A model generated the notes under the pieces. That model was not told where the DNA came from and ran no database searches. It saw only the letters and a list, made by a program, of their open reading frames with translations. Source: Isosphaeraceae bacterium (GTDB lineage Bacteria > Planctomycetota > Planctomycetia > Isosphaerales > Isosphaeraceae). Taken from it: a stretch of DNA of 64,000 bases. The stretch spans positions 3,111,641-3,175,640 of the forward strand of contig BPJS01000001.1 of assembly GCA_026004735.1 (NCBI GenBank), given 5' to 3'. Below, piece after piece: positions 18,694 through 28,690 of this stretch (position 1 is the stretch's first letter; each line of letters begins with the position of its first letter). A program made the position numbers and the translations under genes.

Positions 18694-19632
18694 ATGCCCA
18701 ATCCGCCCACCACGTCCTACGTGCCGTTCTTGCTTTTCACGGCGATGAGCCGGATCATGATGCAGGAGCCCGGGGGGGACGTTGATCGATTTCTCAAGCT
18801 CCTCCCAACGACCTCCACGCTGAACGATCCGCCTCGACAGATCGTCGCCGAGGGATATGTGAAGTGGGAGGGCTCCCCCGGCGTTTCCTTCCGGCTGCGC
18901 TGGCGGGATGACGAATCGGCGGAGTTCGTCCTTGGGGACGCGACGGATGGTACGCCGGTCCTCATCTGCGCGGAGCGGCAAGCCCTAGTCTACGATCCCG
19001 AGCGTGGGAGCGTCTGGCACTATTCCGGCGTGGAGCCGTATTTCCGGTTCCTGCTACGCGACACGCTCCAGTTCGCGTGCGGCATTCGCACCCCGAACCT
19101 CCCTGAGGGCGACGTGCCGCGTGGGATTGTGATCGACATCCGGTCGATCTTCGCGTCCAAGTCCGTCGCGCGGGAAGTGACGAAGCCGTCCCCGACTAGC
19201 CATCGCATGGTACACCGGACGGAGCGAGGTAACACCTCGGTGGCGACGATTGAAGCGTCCTTGCAGGTCCCGGTTTTCACGGTCGAACTCGTCCCCCCGG
19301 ACGAGGAGATGCCGGAGATCGCCCTGACCTACCTGAGAATCGACGGCGACGCCGAGGCTCCGCGCCTCCGAGTGCCGACGAGGGCGGAACTCGCCGAGGA
19401 GTTCGACGTGAGGGACGGGGCGGATGCTCGAGGGCGGGCGCTAGGTGCCAACGCGATGAATGCGATACTCCTTCGGATCGCCGCACACAGCCCCAAGTTT
19501 CGCGAGAAACTGGCACAGTTTCGCCTCTTGAACGTCGACTGGGAGGCCGTGAGGCGAAACGATGAACGGCTTGCGCCGCGGATGAAGAAGATCTGTCAAT
19601 CGCCCATCATCATCAAGGTGGAGACGAGATAG
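18694..19632 (+). CDS. Hypothetical protein, candidate immunity gene for RHS copy 1
   Basis: A 312-residue protein with no recognised family, starting MPNPPTTSYVPFLLFTAMSR at an ATG preceded by CAGGAGCG. It has mixed alpha/beta composition, no signal peptide and no clear membrane helix beyond the short hydrophobic start. It lies 59 bases after the RHS tip on the same strand, before an orphan RHS core fragment. That is where immunity genes sit in known polymorphic toxin loci, so immunity is a positional inference only. It could instead be a separate cargo gene. Confidence 0.5.
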   Translation: MPNPPTTSYVPFLLFTAMSRIMMQEPGGDVDRFLKLLPTTSTLNDPPRQIVAEGYVKWEGSPGVSFRLRWRDDESAEFVLGDATDGTPVLICAERQALVYDPERGSVWHYSGVEPYFRFLLRDTLQFACGIRTPNLPEGDVPRGIVIDIRSIFASKSVAREVTKPSPTSHRMVHRTERGNTSVATIEASLQVPVFTVELVPPDEEMPEIALTYLRIDGDAEAPRLRVPTRAELAEEFDVRDGADARGRALGANAMNAILLRIAAHSPKFREKLAQFRLLNVDWEAVRRNDERLAPRMKKICQSPIIIKVETR

Positions 19633-19689
19633 GGAGCGAGAGCGGTGAGAGTGGGAGCGGTGTCAGTTCAGGCTAGATAGGGCGAATCG

Positions 19690-19868
19690 ACGGGTACGAC
19701 GCGATGGACCGGGTGACGACGATCACGGCGCCCCTGTCGCGGGTGTCGAAGGTCGCCTACGACTCCGGCGGCCGACCGGTCGCCGTCACCGACTCGCTCG
19801 GCCGGGTCGTCACGACCGCCTACGACGACGCCGACCAGCTCACGTCGGTCGTCGACCCGGACGCCAAC
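19690..19868 (+). pseudogene. Orphan RHS-core fragment 1
   Basis: Two YD repeats are left, YDAMDRVTTITAPLSRVSKVA and DSGGRPVAVTDSLGRVVTTA, followed directly by YDDADQLTSVVDPDAN. In RHS copy 1 these blocks are about 0.8 kb apart (near 15735-15860 and 16710-16760), so the fragment has an internal deletion joined at a YD repeat. There is no start or body. It ends abruptly at a gene on the opposite strand. Confidence 0.7.
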
Positions 19869-19895
19869 GGCGGGCCCGCGCGCGGCGAGCGGCCC

Positions 19896-20504
19896 TCAGA
19901 GCGGGCGACGGGCCGCGCCCGGCGGGTGATCGCGGCGCAGCGTCCCCGACGCGTCGAACGCGTAGACGGCCTCGGCCGTGGCCGGCTCGACGACGTGGGT
20001 GACCGCACCCGTCTCCGCGTCGGTCAGGCGCGTCAACCGCGCCTCGAACGAGTGCCGGAACTCCCGGGCCTCGCCCCCCGCGCCCGCCGTGACGGTCACG
20101 GTCCCCGTCGCCTCGTCCCACGCGTACCCGTCCACCTGCCTGTCGCGGCCCTGGAACGAGCGCAGCCTCCAGCGGGGCGAGAGCACCGGCAGCAGGTCGA
20201 CGGCGTTGAGCAGCGCCACGAAGTCCCGCTCCAGCCCCGCCCGGTCCTCCGCCGGCGTCGCCGTCGCCCACTCCCACCGCACCGCCCGCCCGTAGGCGTC
20301 CCGGGCCTCGACGACGAACGGCCCCGGCCGCGGGGCGGGTACCTTGTAGGTGAACACCTGGGTGCGGGCCGACGGATCGCGCACGGTCGTGACGCGACCG
20401 CCGAGGTCGTAGCTATAGGTGACGCGTCGACCGTTCGCCTCGTCATCCGACCGCCCCGACCCGCCTCCGCCCCCCGCGTCGCGATGTGAGTCATCCACGG
20501 CCAT
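19896..20504 (-). CDS. Short RHS-like protein, antisense to the RHS genes
   Basis: A 202-residue protein on the minus strand. It starts with a polar Gly-rich head, then one YD repeat (GRRVTYSYDLGGRVTTVRDP), VFTYKVPAPRPGPFVVEARD, and a unique region (RAVRWEWATATPAEDRAGLE to the end). The ATG at 20504 is almost touching GGAGGA; a GTG two codons in (20498) is better spaced. A truncated copy of its first part lies at 28692-28980. Function unknown; it may be a recruited RHS-family module. Confidence 0.5.
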   Translation of the reverse strand: MAVDDSHRDAGGGGGSGRSDDEANGRRVTYSYDLGGRVTTVRDPSARTQVFTYKVPAPRPGPFVVEARDAYGRAVRWEWATATPAEDRAGLERDFVALLNAVDLLPVLSPRWRLRSFQGRDRQVDGYAWDEATGTVTVTAGAGGEAREFRHSFEARLTRLTDAETGAVTHVVEPATAEAVYAFDASGTLRRDHPPGAARRPL

Positions 20505-20528
20505 TCCTCCGTCCGGGGTCCGTGTGGG
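20219..20528. repeat. Direct repeat, about 310 bp, copy A
   Basis: This segment matches 28690-29009 with scattered differences. Both copies contain the first part of the antisense RHS-like gene and end at the same bases, GGGGTCCGTGTGGGAC. Confidence 0.75.
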
Positions 20529-20967
20529 ACGACGCTCCGCCGCGCCTCCACGCTACCCCGCCGGCCACGGCGATTCCACGGGAAACCACGCGGGACGATG
20601 CGCGCGGGGACCGTCATGGTGGAGCCCGGCGGCCGGCCGCGGAGCACCTCCGCGACCTCGCCCGGGTCGCCGACGACCAGGTGCGCGACCGGTTGAAGGC
20701 CGGCGCCCTCCTGGCCCTCTACCGCCTGACGCGGGAGCTCAAGCCCGAGCACGCCGGGAACAGGGAGCCGCTCCAGGGCGTCAACTTCGTCTCCCCGCGC
20801 CAGTTCTCGGACGAGATGGATCCGGTACTGCTCGGGTACCCGGAGCGGCTCCACTCCACCGATCGGCGGATCCGAGAGGGGCCGTGGGCCCGCCGTGGGC
20901 TGCCGACCGCTGCCGGCCAGCTCCACGTCCGAGGACGGATACCGCTGCCTCGTCGGGCCACGGCAGG
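20529..20967 (+). other. Region with one weak open frame
   Basis: A plus-strand frame to 20971 contains a protein-like stretch (LRDLARVADDQVRDRLKAGA, then LLALYRLTRELKPEHAGN and VNFVSPRQFSDEMDPVLLG). Its upstream part is low complexity and overlaps the promoter side of the antisense gene. It may be a gene fragment. No family recognised. Confidence 0.3.
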
Positions 20968-21267
20968 ATGAGCCCGCCGCCTAACTCCTCCCCGCCCCAC
21001 GGCGACGCCTACGAGTCCGCGTTCATCAGGGAGCGTATGCCCGCGCTGGCGGAGTTCCGGTCCGGCATCGACGCGTCGTTCCCGATGCTGGAGCACGAGC
21101 TCTCCAAGGGGGTGAGAAGAGCCGGACGGGCGCTGGTAGACATGCTCGCGGCCGAGTTAGGAGTCGGCCGAGCGGTCGGCCGACGCGGCCCCGGGGTCGC
21201 CGTTCGAGCGGCCCGGCCGGGCGGGTTCCATGCGGCCCGGGCCACCCCGTGGGCTGATCGAGGATGA
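20968..21267 (+). CDS. Small hypothetical protein
   Basis: A 99-residue frame from an ATG at 20968, with protein-like sequence in the first 70 residues (YESAFIRERMPALAEFRSGI, then FPMLEHELSKGVRRAGRALVDMLAAELG) and a low-complexity tail that may not be native. It sits just before RHS copy 2. Function unknown, existence uncertain. Confidence 0.35.
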   Translation: MSPPPNSSPPHGDAYESAFIRERMPALAEFRSGIDASFPMLEHELSKGVRRAGRALVDMLAAELGVGRAVGRRGPGVAVRAARPGGFHAARATPWADRG

Positions 21268-21419
21268 TCCAGGGTGGCACGGCGTCGTGACCGCGTGGAT
21301 GCACAATCGGGGCAGAATTGCTTTGCGTCGCCCCAGACGGTGGGTTCTCCTCATCCGGGTGAGCCCCGCGGCGCCTGGAGCCGGGGCGCGGGGGAGTTGC
21401 GAACGGAAGGAGCCCTGCG

Positions 21420-24400
21420 ATGGGTCGCACCGAGTCGTTCACCGAGCGTCGGCGTCGTCGGCTGTCGCGGCAGGCCTCGGCCCTCGAGGTCCTGGAGGCC
21501 AGGAACTCGGTCGGCGACCTGTCGAGCCCGATGGGGCTGATGCACCGGGCGATCGCCGGCTCGGGGCTGGCGGCGGCGTTCGCGGCGGCCTGGCGGCCCC
21601 GCGGGGACGAGGCGGCCGCGCCGAGGACGGGCCCGCGGCGTCGCGACTTCGCCCCGAAGGCGGCGCCCGGGGCGTCCGTCGTGCCGGTGCGGGTCACCCC
21701 GGCCCCCGTGCGGTCCAGGCCGGGGCTGGCGGCCTTGTACGCGAGCCTGCTGCCGCCGGCCGACTGGCCGACGCTGACGCCGATGCCGGCGCCCGGGCCG
21801 GGCGCCCTCGGCGGCAGCTCGCCCCCGGCCGCGGACCAGCCGTCGGACGCGGGCCCGGCGCGGCCGGGGTCCGAGCCGGGCGGCGGGGCGGCGCGGGGGG
21901 CGATCACGCCGCTGCGGGTGCTGCCGCCGCCGGCGCTCGACCCGGTCCCGTTCGCGGCGGCCTCCGTCGCCACGGGCCCGACGACCGCGGCGGCCGATGA
22001 CGCCGCGGGCGACCCCGCGCCGGCCGGCGGCGACCCCGGCACGGGCGACGGCGGCGGCACCCGCGACGGGGGCGAGGGCACCGCCGACGCCGGCGACGGC
22101 GGCACGCCGTTCTTCGTCCCGCCGCCCGAGCCCGACCTCGGCCTCTTCGAGGTCGGCGGCCTCGACGCCGGCGTCGCGACCGGGTCGTTCACGAACTTCA
22201 CGCTCTACACCCTCGACTACAACGACGGCGTCGTGCTCTTCCCCGGCTTCGCCGCCCTGGCGACGCCCAACGCCAGCGAGGACCTCCGCGCCCAGGTCAA
22301 GGACGACGCCCCGGCGACCTACACCTACAGCTGGGCTACCACGGGCCTGAGCGACGCGACGAACATCTCCGCGAGCGGCCACCGGCTCACGTTCAAGTGG
22401 GCCTCGTCGCCCCCCACGGCCCGGACCAACACGGTCACGCTCACGGTCACCCAGGCGGGCACCGGCCTGCAGGAGATCCAGACCTACACCTTCTGGGTCC
22501 CCGCCTACACCAGCTTCAACTCGACCGTCGTGCCGACCTGGCCGAACGCGGTCGGGCCGGACCTGGCGGTGCCCGGCGGCCCCGCCTTCGACGCCCACGC
22601 CGTCTCGGTCGACGCCCTCTCCGGCGCCGTCAACACGGCCATCGGCCTGCCCGCGTACGGCCCCAACCTCGCCCCCCTGGCCCTCGAGTACGACTCGCTG
22701 GCCGCCGACGCCCGCCCGATGGTCGTCGTCCACCATCCCCTCGACGCCGCCCTGGCCGTCCCCACGAAGACCAGCGTCCGCCTCACCTTCGACGCCGTCG
22801 ACGGCTCGACGTATTTCTACGACACCGCCGACTTCATCGCCGGCGACATCGCCCAATTCGCCGTCCAGGTCGACGCCACCGCCAAGTCCACCGGCCGCTA
22901 CGCGTACTCGGTCCGCGTCGTCGACGACCGCGCCGGCGCGCTCACGACCACGACCTACGGCGGCACGATGTCGCTCGTCAACGAGAAGGACAGCGCCCTT
23001 GGCGCCGGCTGGACCCTGCGCGGCCTGAATCGCATCCACTCCGCCACCGGCGGGGTGATCCTCAACGTCGGCAGGGGCGAGTCGCTCTGGTTCACCGCCG
23101 GCTCCTCCAGCGGCGGCACCACCCCCTACACCAGCCCGGCGGGCGACTTCTCCACGCTCACCAAGACCGACGCCACCGGCGTCTACGCGCGCACGCTCAA
23201 GGACGGCACGAGGCAGCACTTCGACGCCAACGGCTACCAGACGGCCGTCGAGGACCGCAACGGGCTGCGCGTCACGTTCAGCTATTCCTCGAACCGGCTG
23301 CAGACGATCCTCGACCCGTACTCCCAGCGCACGACGTTCGCCTACGACGGCGGCAACAAGCTGGACGCGATCACCGACCCGGCGGGCCGGGTCACCGACC
23401 TGACGGTCGCCTCGGGCAACCTCACCTCCGCGCTCCTCGCCGACAACGCGCGGCTGACGTTCGCCTACGACGCCTCGAAGCGGATGACGGTCGTCACCGA
23501 CCCGAACTCGCGGACGACGACCGTCGCCTACGACGCCGCCGGCCGGGCCGACGTGGTGACGCGCCCCGACCTGTCGACGCAGTCGTTCGACCCGTACCAG
23601 GTGCGCGGGTATGACACGTCGGGCACCTCGGGCAGCCCGGCGCCGGCGACCCTGCTGGCCGAGGCGCGGGCCACGCACGTCGACCCGCGCGGCAATTCGT
23701 GGGACCTGCGGCCCGACTGGCGCGGCATGGGCCTGGTGAACCAGCCGACCGACCCGCTCGGCAACGTGGCGACCTCGAACCGCGACGCCAACGGCCTGGC
23801 CACCGTCGTCGTCGACCGCCTCTCGCGCATCGCCACCGCGACCTACGACGCCAAGGGCAACCTCACGAGGTGGACGTATCCCGACGGCGACAGCGAGCAG
23901 TTCACCTACAACGGCTTCGCCCAGGCCACCGAGCACGTCAACCCGTCCGGCGGGCGCACCACGCTCACCTACGACGCCGAGGGCAACCTGACCGGGGTCC
24001 GCGACCCGCTCTCCAACCGCACCACGTTCACCTACACCGCCAACGGCCGGGTCGAGACGGCCAGGGACCCGCGCTCGAACGTCACGACCTACCAGTACGA
24101 CGCCCAGGACCGGCTCACCACGATCGTCTACCCGGCCATCGGGGGCACGTCGGCGACCACGAGGCTCGCCTACGATTCGAAGGGCAACGTCGCGACCGTG
24201 ACCGACGAGCGGGGCAACAGTACCACCTACGCCTACGACGCCCTGAACCGCCCGACCGGCCAGAGGGACGCCCTCGGCAACCGGACGACGATCACATACG
24301 ACTCCGGCGGCAACCCGACCGTCGTGCAGCTCCCGACGCCCGCCGGCCAGACAGCGCGGACGACGACGTACGCCTACGACGCGATGGACCGCGTCACGAC

Positions 24401-27400
24401 GGTCACGGCGCCGCTGTCGCGCGTCTCGGGGCTGGCCTACGACTCGGGCGGCAACCTCATCAAGGTGACCGACGCCCTCTCCCGGGTGACCACCCACGAG
24501 TACGACGCGCTGGGCCGCCGCACGGTGACGATCGACCCGCTCTCGGGCCGGACGACGCTGACCTACGACGCGGAGGGCCAGGTCCTCACCACGACCGACC
24601 CGCTCGGCAGCCGTACGACCTACGCCTACACGTCCCGCGGCCTCGTCGCGACGGCGACCGGCCCGACGGGCGTCACCGCCACCTACACCTACACCGGCAC
24701 CGGGAAGCTCGGCGGCGTCCTCGTGTCGAACCCGGGCGGCTCGCCGTACCAGGTCGGCTATTTCTATGACGCCGCCGACCGGCGGACCGCCGTCGCCGAC
24801 GGCCTGGGCCACCGCGTCACGACCGTCTACGACTCCGGCGGCAACGCGATCGCCCGGGTCGACGCCCTATCGAAGCGCACGACCTTCACGTACGACGCCC
24901 GCAACCGGCTCGAGTCGATGAGGGACGCGCTCCAGAGCGTGACGACGTTCGTGCTCGACGAGGCCGGCAACCGCACCGTCGTCGTCGACCCCAACGGCAA
25001 GCGCACCACGACGGCCTACGACGCGCTGAACCGGGCCACGACGCTCACCGACGCCCGGGGCGGCGTCACCGAGCTCGCGTTCGACGAGGCGGGCCGGAAC
25101 ACGGCCGTCGTCGACCCGGTCTCCAACCGCACCACGTTCGAGTACGACGCGGCCGACCGGGTGACGACGATGGTCGACGCCCTCGGGACGGTCACGCTCT
25201 CCTACGACCTGGCCGACCAGCTCACCGGCCGCAAGGACCGGATCGGGCGCCGGGTGACGTACGCCTACGACTCGGGCGGCCGGCGCACGAGCGAGTGGTG
25301 GATCAACACGGGCGGCAGCGTGGCGCGGCGGATCACGTTCACCTACGACTCCGTCGGGCGCCTGGCCTCGGCGCGCGACGCGGACGCGCGGCTCACGTTC
25401 ACGTACGACTCGGGCGGGCGGCTGACGGCCGCCGGCACCTCCGGCACCGGCACGGGCCAGCCGGCCGTGACGCTCACCTACGGCTACGACCAGGCGGGCA
25501 ACCGGGCGAGCCTGACGGACGACCTGTCGTCGGTCGGCCGCACGACGTACCAGTACGACGCGGCGCAGCGGCTGACCACCGTCACCCGGTCGGTCGGCGG
25601 GGCAGCCGGCCCGCGCGTGCAGCTCGGCTACGACGCGGCCGACCGCCGCACCTCGATCGTCCGCAGCGTCAACGGCGCCCGGCCCAAGCTCCTCACGACG
25701 TTCTCGTACGACGCCGCCGACCGGCTGACGACGATCGTGCATGGCAAGGAGGAGGACACGAACCCGCCGTCGTCCGGGTCGGTCTACACGCCGCTGGCCA
25801 CCTTCGCCTACGGCTACGACAGCGGCGGCCGGCTGACGACGGAGTCGAACGCCGAGGGCCTCGCCACCTACAGCTACGACGACACGAACCAGCTCACCGG
25901 GGTGGACAAGTCGGGCACGTCGAACGACGAGAGCTTCGGCTATGACCTGAACGGCAACCGGAACACGACCGGCTACGCGACGACGACGGGCAACCGGACG
26001 ACGGCGGCGCCGGGGTACACGTTCGGGTACGACGCCGAGGGGAACATGACGACGCGCACGCAGCTCAACGGCGCGGGGACGGCCGACGACGAGGTGACGA
26101 CCTTCGCCTACGACCACCGCAACCGGCTCACGGGCGCCACCTCGACGGTCAACGGCGCGGTGACGATGCGCGCCACGTACGCGTACGACCCGGTGGACCG
26201 GCGGATCAGGACGGACGTCGACCTCGACGGCGCCGGGGCGGGCGCGGCGACGGTGACCTGGACGGCCTACGACGGGCAGAACGCCTACGCCGACTTCAAC
26301 TCGGCCGGGGCCGTCGTCAAGCGGTACCTGTTCGCCCTGGGCCTCGACGAGCTCCTGGCCCGCACCGACGCCAACGGCTCGAACGCCGACTGGTACCTCG
26401 TCGACCGCCTGGGCACCGTGCGCGACGTCGTCGACGCGACGACCGTCGCCTCCGAGTGGCACGCCGGCTATGCGGCGTTCGGCGCAATCGTCACCCAGAC
26501 CGGCGCCGGCGGCGACCGCTATACGTACACCGGTCGGGAGCTGATGGCCGAGACGGGGGACATGCACTACAGGAGGCGCACCTACTCTACGATTGCGGGA
26601 CGGTTCCAGCAGCATGATCCCATTGGATTTGATGGTGGAGACGGAAACTTGTATCGGTACGTGGCGAATGGACCCACCGCGGGCACAGATCCGACTGGGA
26701 CGATCGTTTGGAGTGCAATCTTTGGTGCGATTAGTGGCGGGGCCGCGGGGTTCATAGCCGGTGGGGGCGTTGGCACCTTTGGTGGCGGAGGATTCAATTG
26801 GGGGAACGCCTATGCAGGGCTCGCTTCAGGCATGGTGGCCGGTGCTGTCACAGGGCTTTTCACTCCCATCATAGGTAGCATCATCGGAGAGGGTTTAATC
26901 GCAAATGCGATCGCGGGTTTCATAGGAGGCTTTTCGGGTGGTAGTTTCAACACCCTCTTCGTTCAGGGGAATTTTGGCACGCCCGTAGGGTCGTTTCAGA
27001 TGATCGCGAGCCCGCTCGCAGGTGCTGTACTAAACGCGATAACTCAAGGCAATCCGTTTGCATCCGCCCTGCTTGATGGCTTTGCCATTGGCCTACTGGT
27101 CAACGTTACGACGGATGCCCTCAACATGTTCTTCAATGTTCGCCCGCGACCCGCTCCAGTCGTTAACATGAATCAGAATCAGGTGGCTGCTTTACCTCAT
27201 AAACCCGTCGATAGCCGAAACGCAACCGCGGCCGACTGGAATCTCGGCCTCAAGCCATGGGAAATGAGCGAAGAGGACGGGGTCCTTCACATCAACGTTG
27301 AGGAGGGCACGATCGAGGCCGCCCTCTATCACTCGCTGGACTGGCTTCGCGAACACACACCAAATTGGGGACTTCCACAGCCGTCCGGATGGGGCGGCGT

Positions 27401-27443
27401 GCAGACTCATTACATTGGCGCGAGTCAAAGCAACTACGCATAG
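21420..27443 (+). CDS. RHS/YD-repeat giant protein, copy 2
   Basis: A 2007-residue polymorphic-toxin-type RHS protein, in one intact frame. Order: basic N-terminus with the ALEVLEARNSVGDL motif, about 150 residues of Pro/Ala-rich linker, a beta-rich domain (GSFTNFTLYTLDYNDGVVLF through TSVRLTFDAVDGSTYFYDTA), then YD repeats from about residue 600 that would form the hollow RHS shell. The core boundary is DPIGFDGGDGNLYRYVANGP and DPTG (about 26617-26700). The final 247 residues are unique and lower in GC: a Gly-rich hydrophobic stretch (AIFGAISGGAAGFIAGGGVG) that could cross membranes, then a polar end. The tip's activity is not recognised. Export route is unknown. Confidence 0.85.
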   Translation: MGRTESFTERRRRRLSRQASALEVLEARNSVGDLSSPMGLMHRAIAGSGLAAAFAAAWRPRGDEAAAPRTGPRRRDFAPKAAPGASVVPVRVTPAPVRSRPGLAALYASLLPPADWPTLTPMPAPGPGALGGSSPPAADQPSDAGPARPGSEPGGGAARGAITPLRVLPPPALDPVPFAAASVATGPTTAAADDAAGDPAPAGGDPGTGDGGGTRDGGEGTADAGDGGTPFFVPPPEPDLGLFEVGGLDAGVATGSFTNFTLYTLDYNDGVVLFPGFAALATPNASEDLRAQVKDDAPATYTYSWATTGLSDATNISASGHRLTFKWASSPPTARTNTVTLTVTQAGTGLQEIQTYTFWVPAYTSFNSTVVPTWPNAVGPDLAVPGGPAFDAHAVSVDALSGAVNTAIGLPAYGPNLAPLALEYDSLAADARPMVVVHHPLDAALAVPTKTSVRLTFDAVDGSTYFYDTADFIAGDIAQFAVQVDATAKSTGRYAYSVRVVDDRAGALTTTTYGGTMSLVNEKDSALGAGWTLRGLNRIHSATGGVILNVGRGESLWFTAGSSSGGTTPYTSPAGDFSTLTKTDATGVYARTLKDGTRQHFDANGYQTAVEDRNGLRVTFSYSSNRLQTILDPYSQRTTFAYDGGNKLDAITDPAGRVTDLTVASGNLTSALLADNARLTFAYDASKRMTVVTDPNSRTTTVAYDAAGRADVVTRPDLSTQSFDPYQVRGYDTSGTSGSPAPATLLAEARATHVDPRGNSWDLRPDWRGMGLVNQPTDPLGNVATSNRDANGLATVVVDRLSRIATATYDAKGNLTRWTYPDGDSEQFTYNGFAQATEHVNPSGGRTTLTYDAEGNLTGVRDPLSNRTTFTYTANGRVETARDPRSNVTTYQYDAQDRLTTIVYPAIGGTSATTRLAYDSKGNVATVTDERGNSTTYAYDALNRPTGQRDALGNRTTITYDSGGNPTVVQLPTPAGQTARTTTYAYDAMDRVTTVTAPLSRVSGLAYDSGGNLIKVTDALSRVTTHEYDALGRRTVTIDPLSGRTTLTYDAEGQVLTTTDPLGSRTTYAYTSRGLVATATGPTGVTATYTYTGTGKLGGVLVSNPGGSPYQVGYFYDAADRRTAVADGLGHRVTTVYDSGGNAIARVDALSKRTTFTYDARNRLESMRDALQSVTTFVLDEAGNRTVVVDPNGKRTTTAYDALNRATTLTDARGGVTELAFDEAGRNTAVVDPVSNRTTFEYDAADRVTTMVDALGTVTLSYDLADQLTGRKDRIGRRVTYAYDSGGRRTSEWWINTGGSVARRITFTYDSVGRLASARDADARLTFTYDSGGRLTAAGTSGTGTGQPAVTLTYGYDQAGNRASLTDDLSSVGRTTYQYDAAQRLTTVTRSVGGAAGPRVQLGYDAADRRTSIVRSVNGARPKLLTTFSYDAADRLTTIVHGKEEDTNPPSSGSVYTPLATFAYGYDSGGRLTTESNAEGLATYSYDDTNQLTGVDKSGTSNDESFGYDLNGNRNTTGYATTTGNRTTAAPGYTFGYDAEGNMTTRTQLNGAGTADDEVTTFAYDHRNRLTGATSTVNGAVTMRATYAYDPVDRRIRTDVDLDGAGAGAATVTWTAYDGQNAYADFNSAGAVVKRYLFALGLDELLARTDANGSNADWYLVDRLGTVRDVVDATTVASEWHAGYAAFGAIVTQTGAGGDRYTYTGRELMAETGDMHYRRRTYSTIAGRFQQHDPIGFDGGDGNLYRYVANGPTAGTDPTGTIVWSAIFGAISGGAAGFIAGGGVGTFGGGGFNWGNAYAGLASGMVAGAVTGLFTPIIGSIIGEGLIANAIAGFIGGFSGGSFNTLFVQGNFGTPVGSFQMIASPLAGAVLNAITQGNPFASALLDGFAIGLLVNVTTDALNMFFNVRPRPAPVVNMNQNQVAALPHKPVDSRNATAADWNLGLKPWEMSEEDGVLHINVEEGTIEAALYHSLDWLREHTPNWGLPQPSGWGGVQTHYIGASQSNYA

Positions 27444-27623
27444 GAAGCATGCCCAAGTGATACCGCTGACGTGTTCGCGTAACTTAAATGCGAGCTGTTT
27501 GGCGTAGTTCATCGAGGGTTTTTCACAGCGGCATGTTTACCGTCGGCCATAAAGTGAATCCGAGCCTCCGAGTGTAGGTAGCGACGGGAAGCGACTTGGT
27601 GAAAGCTTAAGGAGCACCTGTCG

Positions 27624-28100
27624 ATGTCGCCACTAGTTCCCAACACAGACGCTTCCGGTCTGTCTCACTCTGGGGTTGTGCTAAGCAGCAAGTTCTACAA
27701 GTTCCTCGCGGCTGTGCTCTTGATGAGTTTACCCTTATGGCTATTTGGGTCACTAGTTTTCCTTTGGCTACGTCACGCTGAAAGCAACCTTGCCCAGTCA
27801 ATCGATCCGTTCACAGTCCTCGTATTTGGGGCGTCGAACACGGCAGTGGTGTTTGTGTCGCTTCTCTACTTCTTCATAAAATCGCGTCCACAAGAGTGGA
27901 CCGTGGATGAAGCCGGAATCACCATCAATAGTCGGAGGAGTAGTAGTCGGCACTATTCGTGGGAAGAAGTCGCGGTCTTCGCAACAACTGCGTGGTCCGC
28001 TCAGATACGTACAGTGTCGGGAAGGCGTCATGTCCTGGCATTTTGCTCATCTGGGAATGTCGACCACTTGGTGCCGTCCACCGTCAAGCGATCCTTTTAG
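27624..28100 (+). CDS. Small membrane protein, candidate immunity gene for RHS copy 2
   Basis: A 158-residue protein with two membrane helices (FLAAVLLMSLPLWLFGSLVF and PFTVLVFGASNTAVVFVSLL), then a soluble domain (EWTVDEAGITINSRRSSSRH, YSWEEVAVFATTAWSAQIRT) that looks like a PH-type membrane-associated fold. GC is clearly lower than its surroundings, as in the RHS tip. It starts at an ATG with AAGGAG upstream, about 180 bases after the RHS stop, and is followed by an orphan RHS core. If the tip forms pores, a membrane immunity protein would make sense; this is inference. Confidence 0.5.
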   Translation: MSPLVPNTDASGLSHSGVVLSSKFYKFLAAVLLMSLPLWLFGSLVFLWLRHAESNLAQSIDPFTVLVFGASNTAVVFVSLLYFFIKSRPQEWTVDEAGITINSRRSSSRHYSWEEVAVFATTAWSAQIRTVSGRRHVLAFCSSGNVDHLVPSTVKRSF

Positions 28101-28129
28101 CGGGGCGCGGCGCGGTGTCAGTTCATTCT

Positions 28130-28690
28130 GGCATGCTGGGGAATCTCGAGGTCACCTTTTCTCCGCCCGGCCCCCTCACTGGCATCCACGACCCCGACGC
28201 GGCGTTGACCTTCACCTACGACTCGGGCGGCCGGATGACGGCCGCCGGCACGTCGGGCCCGGGGACCGGCCAGCCGGCGGTGACGCTCACCTACGGCTAC
28301 GACCAGGCGGGCAACCGGGCGAGCCTGACGGACGACCTGTCGTCGGTCGGCCGCCCGACGTACGCCTACGACGCGGCGACGCGGCTGGCGACGATCACCC
28401 GCTCGGTCGGCGCCACCCAGGGCCCGCGCGTCGTCTTCGGCTACGACGACGCCCACCGCCGCACGGCGATCACGCGCACGGTCAACGGCGCCGACCCGCG
28501 CGTCGCCACCACGATCTCCCACGACGACGCCGACCGCGTGACGACGATCACCCACCGGAGCGTCTCGGGCGGCACGACGACGATGCTCGCCACCTTCGCC
28601 TACGGCTACGACTCGGGCGGCCGGCTGACGGGGGTGGACAGGCCGGGCACCGCCAGCGACGAGTCGTTCGGCTACGACCTGAACGGCAAG
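28130..28690 (+). pseudogene. Orphan RHS-core fragment 2
   Basis: About 185 residues of RHS core match copy 1 from about 16750 to 17310: LTFTYDSGGRMTAAGTSGPG, then YDQAGNRASLTDDLSSVGRP and ATTISHDDADRVTTITHRSV. Near the end GYDSGGRLTGVDRPGTASDE skips the roughly 20 residues that copy 1 has between GGRLT and LTGVD. It has no start, and it joins directly into the second 310-bp repeat at 28690. Confidence 0.75.

Noticed and set aside
12858..27443. YD-repeat DNA as a CRISPR or tandem repeat array
   Set aside because: The repeats are coding, degenerate and of variable length; no constant repeat with unique spacers.
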